From the NCBI GenBank assembly GCA_947172415.1, contig OX359193.1:8395501-8459500 (forward strand): 64,000 bases of DNA, given 5' to 3'. This DNA is from Chondrosia reniformis. Taxonomy: Eukaryota; Porifera; Demospongiae; Chondrillida; Chondrillidae. Of this stretch, positions 56,912 through 64,000 are shown one piece after another. A program made the position numbers and the translations under genes. The notes beneath the pieces were generated by a model. The model was not told the origin of the DNA, did no database searches, and saw nothing but the letters and a program-made list of their open reading frames with translations. Every line of letters starts with the position of its first letter. Within the stretch, counting starts at the first letter, position 1.

Positions 56912-58454
56912 GTACAGTATATGAATATATTAACTACATCTGTCTTTCTACCTTGGATTAACCACAATAATTAATGACATAACTCACACTCATATATACA
57001 TATAGTCGGGACATCTTTTAATCTACCCACTAGTCAGTTATTTATCAGGCTCCCTTCTTTTACTCAATGCAGGTTAATAAAAAAGTCTATGTCCCAATGA
57101 ATGGGAAACAGTTCTTCTATCTTGCCTCAGGAACATTTGGAGACTGGTGAGCCTCTTGCACTAAGAAGCCTTATATAGAACAAGCCTTACACTGAGAGCA
57201 GGAGGCCTTATATAGAACAAGCCTTACACTGAGAGCAGGAGGTCTTATATAGAACAAGCCTTGCACTGAGAGCAGGAGGCCTTATATAGAACAAGCCTTG
57301 CACTGAGAGCAGGAGGCCTTATATAGAACAAGCCTTACACTGAGAGCAGGAGGCCTTATATAGAACAAGCCTTACACTGAGAGCAGGAGGCCTTATATAG
57401 AACAAGCCTTACACTGAGAGCAGGAGGCCTTATATAGAACAAGCCTTACACTGAGAGCAGGAGGCCTTATATAGAACAAGCCTTACACTGAGAGCAGGAG
57501 GCCTTATATAGAACAAGTCTTACACTGAGAGCAGGAGGCCTTATATAGAACAAGCCTTACACTGAGAGCAGGAGGCCTTATATAGAACAAGCCTTACACT
57601 GAGAGCAGGAGGCCTTATATAGAACAAGCCTTGCACTGAGAGCAGGAGGCCTTATATAGAACAAGTCTTACACTGAGAGCAGGAGGCCTTATATAGAACA
57701 AGCCTTACACTGAGAGCAGGAGGCCTTATATAGAACAAGCCTTACACTGAGAGCAGGAGGCCTTATATAGAACAAGCCTTACACTGAGAGCAGGAGGCCT
57801 TATATAGAACAAGCCTTACACTGAGAGCAGGAGGCCTTATATAGAACAAGCCTTGCACTAAGAATTAATAGATATACAATCCAAATCTTCAGCAAAAACA
57901 TTGTTCAAAAGTTCTGAAGCAAGTTATAATGAATTTTTAAGATTATATTTTATATTAATTAATTAGGGCATACTCCTCTAAAGCTTCTAAACCTAATAAA
58001 GGACTAAAAGGAAATCGTGCCTACAGAATCATCAATGTGACAATTGAACTTCGACCAACTGCTAACAAAAAACTTATCGGATTTGTACTTCCTGAAAAAC
58101 AAGTAAGAATTTTAAAGCATAATGATTTTAGAAAATCCTATAGAAATGTATTCTCAGATGCCATATATATACACATTATGAATCTTTATTTTATTATAAG
58201 CATACATACTGCATTATCTATATGGACTCATTAATTATACATGACAGAAAAGTATAACTTTAAATTTCCTTGATGAATGTATTAATCAGTATTAGAGACC
58301 CATTTTGCACATGTACTATATATATTGTTACTGTGCACATGTACTGTATTATTAATGTGCACATGTACTATAGATAAAACCTACTTGTCGGGAAGCAACA
58401 CAAGGAATAGTGACTTTCACAAAAGCAGTCTTACGTAACAAGATTCCATTGTAA
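54183..58454 (+). CDS. M14A zinc carboxypeptidase (copy 1)
   Basis: Multi-exon; start 54183 with signal peptide (MQSFLTAIAILVGVLIQTQG), stop 58452-58454. Seen: a propeptide (QIQELHGFVEEQCHKFGKV); then the catalytic domain beginning TYSDIKKFFKNLAHKNPHFM. Zinc ligands lie in IQCLIHA/REWISGS (His and Glu of HxxE, split by an intron in the Arg codon) and in IDFHSFSQLVLYPW (third His). Substrate residues: VDLNRNFPYKW (NR pair). Catalytic Glu is in NVTIELRPT. Also VMVPVVNPDGYE. Known role: metallocarboxypeptidase of the A/B group, secreted as a zymogen to remove C-terminal residues; A- or B-type specificity cannot be read safely. Convergent with a paralogue, 74 bp between stop codons. One intron holds a long 37-bp minisatellite. 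Confidence 0.92.
57168..57862 (+). repeat. 37-bp minisatellite in carboxypeptidase copy 1
   Basis: About 18-19 near-identical copies of cttatatagaacaagcctta + cactgagagcaggaggc in the intron after the FGDW exon. Copies differ at only a few sites (cttaca/cttgca, gcctta/gtctta). No spacers, so not a CRISPR-like array. Confidence 0.95.
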
Positions 58455-58528
58455 AGTGTGCTTTTAACAATAATTTCATAAATTGTAAATTAATATTGTA
58501 AATTATTGAGTGAATACAGACTGATAAC

Positions 58529-61500
58529 TTAAGGATTGTAAAACAGTTTGTTTTGGATAATCTGTCTGCAGAAAACCTTGAATCCGGCATACACTTCTTT
58601 ACAAGTAGGTAGTATCTATAAAAGCAGTGCATATACACATACAATGTGACAGTATTGGGGGACAAACATATTAAGGTCTTACTAACTGTCTGGAGATGTA
58701 TCAAATCACCTGTTTATATAATTCAGCCATTTTTATATATAGTGCATATATAGAGGTCAGGTTACATGTATTTATATATAGTGCATATATAGAGGTCAGG
58801 TTACATGTATTTATATATAGTGCATATATAGAGGTCAGGTTACATGTATTTATATATAGTGCATATATAGAGGTCAGGTTACATGTATTTATATATAGTG
58901 CATATATAGAGGTCAGGTTACATGTATTTATATATAGTGCATATATAGAGGTCAGGTTACATGTATTTATATATAGTGCATATATAGAGGTCAGGTTACA
59001 TGTAAAACCAGTTCTGGTTGTGTACAGTACATACACACCTGTTCGGGTGGGAGCTGAAAGGATGTCAGAACTGGGACTATCGGTCTTGGCCTCAATTCTA
59101 TGATGTATGGAATAATTCTAAAGGCACGGCCATATTTGTTGGTGTTGTTGACAGCAACCTCTTCAGAGTAGGCCCTAGATAGATAGGTATAAGCACATCG
59201 CAACAACATAATGTGAACTGTATGGAAATATGTCTGGAACTAATTGAATATATAGTTGTATTCAATATCCTTCAGGTATCAAGTATCAGGTATTCTTATA
59301 TTTTATCTGGGAAGCCATTAACCAGAGGCTACTATAATTGGCACCCAGTTTACTGATGAGTTGAAGCTTAATTATAGTCATTAGTGTGAATGTATATATA
59401 TGAGTAATCTAACCCCTATTATGCTACACCTATTCTATAGTAAATAAACATAGTGTGTACTTTGGATGAGAATATAAGAGTCTTCACTTTTTCTGTTCCA
59501 CATTTTACAAAATTATGAGCATAATATGATGGTCTATATGACAAACCAGAATCTAGTTTCCATCCAGTGGTAGAATTGTTATTTCAAGTTGATTACCTAT
59601 GAATACACTTACAGAACTTACCAGTCTGTAAATAATCCTCTAGCTATATACCAGCTCGCTGCCTGATGAAAAGTATAGTTGAACCCATTCACCTACATAT
59701 AATAGCCATCTGTATACACTTGTAGGTAACATGTATACTGTATACATGATATCCTCATACATTTGAAATAGCATTAGTCACTTTTTGACCAATTGCCTTT
59801 AGCAATGAAACATTTGGCGGATCAGATTTATTAAAACCTGTAAACGTATAGACAGACATTATTGGTACACACAAATCATAAGTTTATATAAAGTACAGGA
59901 AATTATAAGCTCACTCACCATACGGGTACAGTACAAACTGAAAAAAGGAGTGAAAATCAATGGCTCCCCATACTGGTTGGATAGACTTGGTGTAATTGAC
60001 AATAGCCTGTGTTTCTGGTTCGGAGTGTGCTCCAGCTCCCGGGTACACCTCAGAACATGGACTTATATTAGCCTACAGAATATTACAAGTGCATTTTATG
60101 TAATATACATTTGGTAGGACCTAGACAGTGAGTGTTCCTATTACTCATGAGACTTACTAGATGGGATAGAATATACATACTACAAGCAAGTGTACATGTA
60201 TAGGAGAAGGTCGTTAATAGTGATATGATCAAGTGACTATAGTTTATAGTATATATAGTATATATAGTTAATTGTATATATACTTGCTCCCAGCCTGCAG
60301 CAAAGTTCCTATTCAAATCCACTCCATAGCAAGGAGAACCTGGATTAATTCCAACATTCTTCCTCCAAAACCGAAACCTTGGGTACTGTTCCCACGTCAA
60401 CTACAAGGGTAAAAGGACTGATTGTCTCATTACAGATCTAGACTTAGTACAGGAGACACCTTACCACATATCCATCAGGATTAGCTACTGGAACCAGGAC
60501 AATCTCTAGCCTCTTGAAAGGGTATAGCTAAACAGGGGAAGCCAGTTAAGTGGCTCTAGTGGTCAGTTTGATATGGACTTACTGGTTTGGTTTTGTGTTG
60601 TCTGACTATGAAATCAGCCAAACACTGGCATACTGAACCAGACACCCACTCTCCTGAGAAACCATATACACAAAGAAACAAAAACAAAGAAAAAACTATC
60701 TAAAATTAATTGATGATATATTAAAGATTGCCATTGACAATGGTAGCATTATACAAGTACCATAAAGATCAAAACATATCCTTAGACTTGCTTGCATGCA
60801 GAAGGCACTGGATGTAAACTTTTGGTTTTCTTGAGTTGATTTCTTGAGCTTTCTTCCCAATGTGCACAGCAAAGATTGTTCTTCCTGAGAAAGAGGACCC
60901 AATTGAAGGCACATATCTGACTAGTGTTGGGTTATTTCTGGCCAGCTGCTCAAACCATCCTTGAATAGAGGTGTAGTTGTGCTAAAGAGTGGAGAGAAAT
61001 TGCATGCAAATGTTGGTCGCTGACAAACTAAAACTCTCTATTGTTTAACTATCTGGTCACTGTGCTTCAGCATACATAGGCTGTGTGTCTCTGATTAGCA
61101 CCGTCTACCACCCGTTTAGACCTGCCAGCCGATTTGGTCGCCTTCGCACTCCCATCCTCAGCCAGCCCATCTAGTTCTGCTAGCTTGGCGTAATCTACTT
61201 TACTGCAGCTCTTGATATTGGAATAGGCAGTCTCGAGGGCGGATCCGTTCTTGCTCGACAGGAGGAGGGCGTGCGTCGAATTCTTCTCAAGAAGGTCTTC
61301 CGAGAGCTGCACTAAAGATTCCTCCTTGTCGTACGAGCTAAACAAGTGGCCATATTCACATTGTATCATTCTACTGTAGCAGTACGGTGCACTGACCATA
61401 TCCACATATTCGCTTCAAATCCTTTATAGAAATGATCGTCCTCTCGAGTTCGGCCAAGACCTTCAGATTTGTGGTAAGATGAGCTTACAAGTCCAATTGT

Positions 61501-61530
61501 GACAGACAAAGTTAAACAGAAAACGATCAT
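58529..61530 (-). CDS. M14A zinc carboxypeptidase (copy 2, convergent paralogue)
   Basis: Multi-exon; start 61530 (MIVFCLTLSVTIGLVSSSYH, signal peptide; an ATG at 61629 in the same frame is possible); last exon 58615-58529. Seen: a propeptide with RSKR just before the catalytic domain (basic activation site, ~61110); TSIQGWFEQLARNNPTLVRY; YIQCLLHA/REWVSGSVCQ (zinc His and Glu, same intron position as copy 1); YGVDLNRNFAAGWEQ; AIDFHSFFQFVLYPYG; AASWYIARGLFTDW; IIELRPRP (catalytic Glu). All active-site residues are present. The shared intron inside the HAREW codon shows the two genes arose by duplication followed by inversion. The last intron contains a 39-bp minisatellite. Confidence 0.92.
58728..59002. 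repeat. 39-bp minisatellite in carboxypeptidase copy 2's last intron
   Basis: Seven almost perfect copies of atgtatttatatatagtgca + tatatagaggtcaggttac. The 39-bp length keeps frames open on both strands (13-residue period), but the acceptor at 58616 and donor near 59040 place it in an intron. Confidence 0.93.
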
Positions 61531-61677
61531 ATTGCTGGTCACAATCATAGATCTCAATACAATCATAGATCTATGGTACAACTGATTCAGATATTCAGCA
61601 ATAAATGGACGACCCGAAATATTTTGCAATAAGATCAGGGTAAAATGTTTAGCTTGAGGTTATGAAAATTAAGTAGT

Positions 61678-63353
61678 TAATGGAAGCGATAGTGTCTCAG
61701 TGGCTTTAAGTTAATGTAAGTCTTCTTCATTTCCTCGGATTCTAAGTCCTTTTCCCGTTTCGATTGGATGGTAAATCTTTCACCTTTTGTATTGACAACT
61801 TTATTATCACGATATCTGACCATCTTCTTACTTGACTCCTACATGCTGCTAAGATATTACATGGGCCCACTGCAGTCTAGTGATTGCAATAGTGACTTAC
61901 AGGCTTGAGAAAGGGTCTGTGGGTTGACTTTTCTGATTCAACATCAACGAGAGAATACCTATGGGAATGGTTTGATTTTATTAAAGATCAATACAGTATG
62001 CACTTATTTGCATACTTTGAGAGAACTGTCTTTTTAATCGTATCTTCCTCTTTACTGGAAGAAAGACTACTTACATCCTCCGCAGTCACCTGGACACACA
62101 CACACACATACAACTCATGTAGATACTAATGAACCACTCGATAGTAGAGGATCAGATAAAGATTCCCAGGGTCACCGATCAGAGATATATTTCTCAGAAA
62201 AAAGTATCTGGTCCAGTGGAGAAAATTAAGAACAGATGGCTGAGCTCTACATGTATGTAAACCCTAAGTCTTAGCTCTAAATTGTGCTAAAGAAAATAAA
62301 TCAATCAATATACTTGTATTCATATATGTATAGTATCATATATTATTATTATTATTATTAAATATATATACAGGTATATATAGTATAATATACAGGGGGT
62401 AGTGAATCAACAAGATATGTTTATAGAGATTTCCGAGCACAATATTATTATACCTGTGGTGTTAACTTGCAGCTGTCTATCTGAGCAGTTCCAGTTGCCA
62501 CTGAACTCAACAGTACTTCAATTGTCTTGTCAAGGTCTGCTCCTTGAGAAACGTAAGCCTGGTGTATGAAGGAGTGTGAAATATCAGCAAACATCTCGTG
62601 GAGGAATCTAAAAGAGGAGAAAGCCATTCTAATAATACTACAACTACTAGACAATATAGTGTCCTGTCTCACTGTTCATCAGCAGTAGCATAATCTCTAC
62701 TGTCTTTGCCTTCTTCTGTGGCCACAATGTTGTCCTTTTCACTTTCAGAGACATGATTAGTGATATCTTGTTCTTTCTTCTCAACTTGCACCTTATTGTC
62801 CTTCTCCATATCTGTAGAGAACAGTTTACTTTGATCTCAGGCAACATTGCTATATACCTGTTCAAATGTACATGCAGAGTCACTATATCCCCTTTCAGTC
62901 ACTCCATCTTCTCGTCTCATTCCATCAATAGTCTGCATCATCCATTCTAAGAGGAGTTCCCTATAGAAAAGGGGTGTGTCCAATATAGGCTACCTTTAGG
63001 AATACAGGAGACATACTAGCTAATAAAGAATCAGCAATTTTTGCATGAATGTTATTTCACATTACCTGTCCATATCTTCTATATCTCTTATATAGGCTGA
63101 TAGAACCGAATGAAGGTGCTCAATATCAAAACTCGTGTCACCATCTGCTTGCATTAACACTTCCATCAAATATTTCAGGGAATAGTCGTCAAAACAACTG
63201 GCACCATATTAGCAGTAGACCACTTTAGCAAGTTGCAATCATTGAACGGTTCACTTTGTTCGCTTACCTGTCGACGCTATCCTCGACCGAACACTTTAAC
63301 AAGAGATCTTGTAAACTAATCTTGAGTGCTGATAGCTTCTCTGCCATTTGCAT
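61678..63353 (-). CDS. CUEDC2: CUEDC2 homologue (CUE domain protein)
   Basis: About seven exons; start 63353 ([19 protein letters not shown]; a second in-frame ATG at 63347), stop 61678. Seen: [20 protein letters not shown] matching the human N-terminal region; an acidic/Lys-rich linker; a CUE domain ([18 protein letters not shown], then [14 protein letters not shown]); HRPFLKP; and the C-terminal block [17 protein letters not shown]...[19 protein letters not shown], nearly identical to human CUEDC2 (ATYINLKPARKYRFH). Known role: monoubiquitin-binding adaptor tied to IKK/PP1 (NF-kB) and APC/C-CDC20 control in mammals. Inner exon limits are approximate. It lies upstream of carboxypeptidase copy 2 on the same strand (147 bp). 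Confidence 0.92.
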
Positions 63354-63802
63354 CCTCTGCTAGGTAGCTGGCTTTTCCCGGCAAACTTTAAATGACTTCG
63401 TTCGTTCTGTCGTTCTGGCCGCCCGAGCCTACTAAACCTATTAGCTAGGCAGATTGCAGTTGGGTCGATTTCTTTGAATTTTGAAATTTGTCACTGACTA
63501 CAGTCAAAGGAAGAAGTGATGAAATTTGCTACATCAACATACAATGCAGTAAAGAGTAGTAATTGTACTGCTGGTAGCTATGTTAATTATATGGACAGGC
63601 ATCTCCAGAACTGGTTCAGTGAATATTATGGACAAAACTACAGCAAGCTATGTATGTCAGATTAAAGCCAAATGGAATCCAGTTGGTGTAGAATCTTTTC
63701 ATTTCCCACAAGAAATTGGGTCAGCATGGAACCCGAGGAATGACTAAACTCACAATCCACATATTGTATATTGACATGAACCATACAGCCTGATGAAATA
63801 AA
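63354..63802. other. Upstream region of CUEDC2
   Basis: Between CUEDC2 and the possible gene at the right edge. If both are real they are head-to-head with ~450 bp between starts. An open minus-strand frame at 63662-63871 crosses it but has no recognisable family. Confidence 0.4.
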
Positions 63803-64000
63803 ATGGCTGCCAAATCTGATGGTACCTCGAGGTCCAATTCCACAGATGTGAACGCGTCTGAAGGAACGCACAGTTTCTTTGACAAGGCATTGAGGCTTTG
63901 CCTTGTGTTGGAGTTTGATGCTGCACGAGAGTTATGCGTTAGTTCATGTCTACTAATATTTTGATTTAACTGGAGATTTTAACTTGGTTTGTAGGAGAAA
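63803..64000 (+). CDS. Possible first exon of a further gene (runs off window)
   Basis: ATG at 63803 in a good context (aaaatggctgcc), the same start style as other genes here. The frame reads MAAKSDGTSRSNS, then THSFFDKALRLCLVLEFDAA. A plausible short intron follows (donor in GAGA|GTTATG, acceptor tttgtag near 63994). FFDKALRLCLVLEFDAA is amphipathic and could be the first helix of a helical-repeat domain. No family is recognised, and a competing minus-strand frame exists, so this is tentative. Confidence 0.35.

Noticed and set aside
57168..57862. CRISPR-like array of 37-bp repeats
   Set aside because: Units are directly contiguous with no spacers, and this is an animal intron; it is a minisatellite.
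58701..59103. 13-residue repeat frames on both strands
   Set aside because: The 39-bp unit is a multiple of three so frames stay open by chance; it lies in the last intron of carboxypeptidase copy 2.

Overview
The window is nuclear DNA from an animal with a compact, AT-rich genome. Genes sit tens to a few hundred bases apart, introns are short (about 40-400 nt, GT-AG), and many genes are arranged head-to-head or tail-to-tail. Metazoan-type proteins are present: a BCOR-type Polycomb corepressor with ankyrin repeats and a C-terminal PUFD-like domain, CEP295, CUEDC2, a CARD-ZU5-UPA-Death receptor-like protein, and a TRAF-type RING protein. A bacterial-type DUF1254/DUF1214 protein is also present. 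Together these suggest an early-branching metazoan, most likely a demosponge (inference from gene content; no marker names the species).

Layout, left to right: end of a DUF1254/1214 gene (1-498) and a stray copy of its 3' end; ATP6AP2 (-) head-to-head with BCOR (+); NUFIP1 (-) and POMP (-), with POMP head-to-head with an intronless TRAF-like RING gene (+); an intronless multi-pass membrane protein (+); CEP295 (-) head-to-head with DNAJC3 (+), whose second intron carries an initiator tRNA-Met on the opposite strand; intronless ANKRD49 (+); a KLHDC2-like kelch gene (-); ZRSR2 (-) head-to-head with AP1S (+); a CARD-ZU5-UPA-Death gene (-) with a second CARD-like first exon upstream; TPK1 (-); CDC6 (-); an unrecognised membrane protein (-) head-to-head with a C45/Dcd1-type amidohydrolase (+); a gene-poor stretch at 50-54 kb; two convergent M14 carboxypeptidases; CUEDC2 (-); and the start of a possible further gene at the right edge.

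The genes form no single pathway. Several are housekeeping (proteasome assembly, V-ATPase accessory factor, minor-spliceosome factor, clathrin adaptor, ER co-chaperone, thiamine activation, replication licensing).

The most striking pattern is the number of minisatellites. Introns hold many arrays. Four genes (BCOR, NUFIP1, the ZU5 gene, CDC6) carry arrays inside coding exons, with unit lengths of 24, 30, 39 and 30 bp, all multiples of three. In CDC6 the 30-bp unit encodes a full CDK consensus (T-P-A-K), so the array multiplies candidate CDK sites next to an RxL and a KEN motif, and a perfect E2F palindrome lies just before the start codon. Exon coordinates for ATP6AP2, BCOR, NUFIP1, POMP, DNAJC3, AP1S and the ZU5 gene were worked out with consistent splice phases. 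For the other multi-exon genes the outer limits are given and inner exons are approximate.
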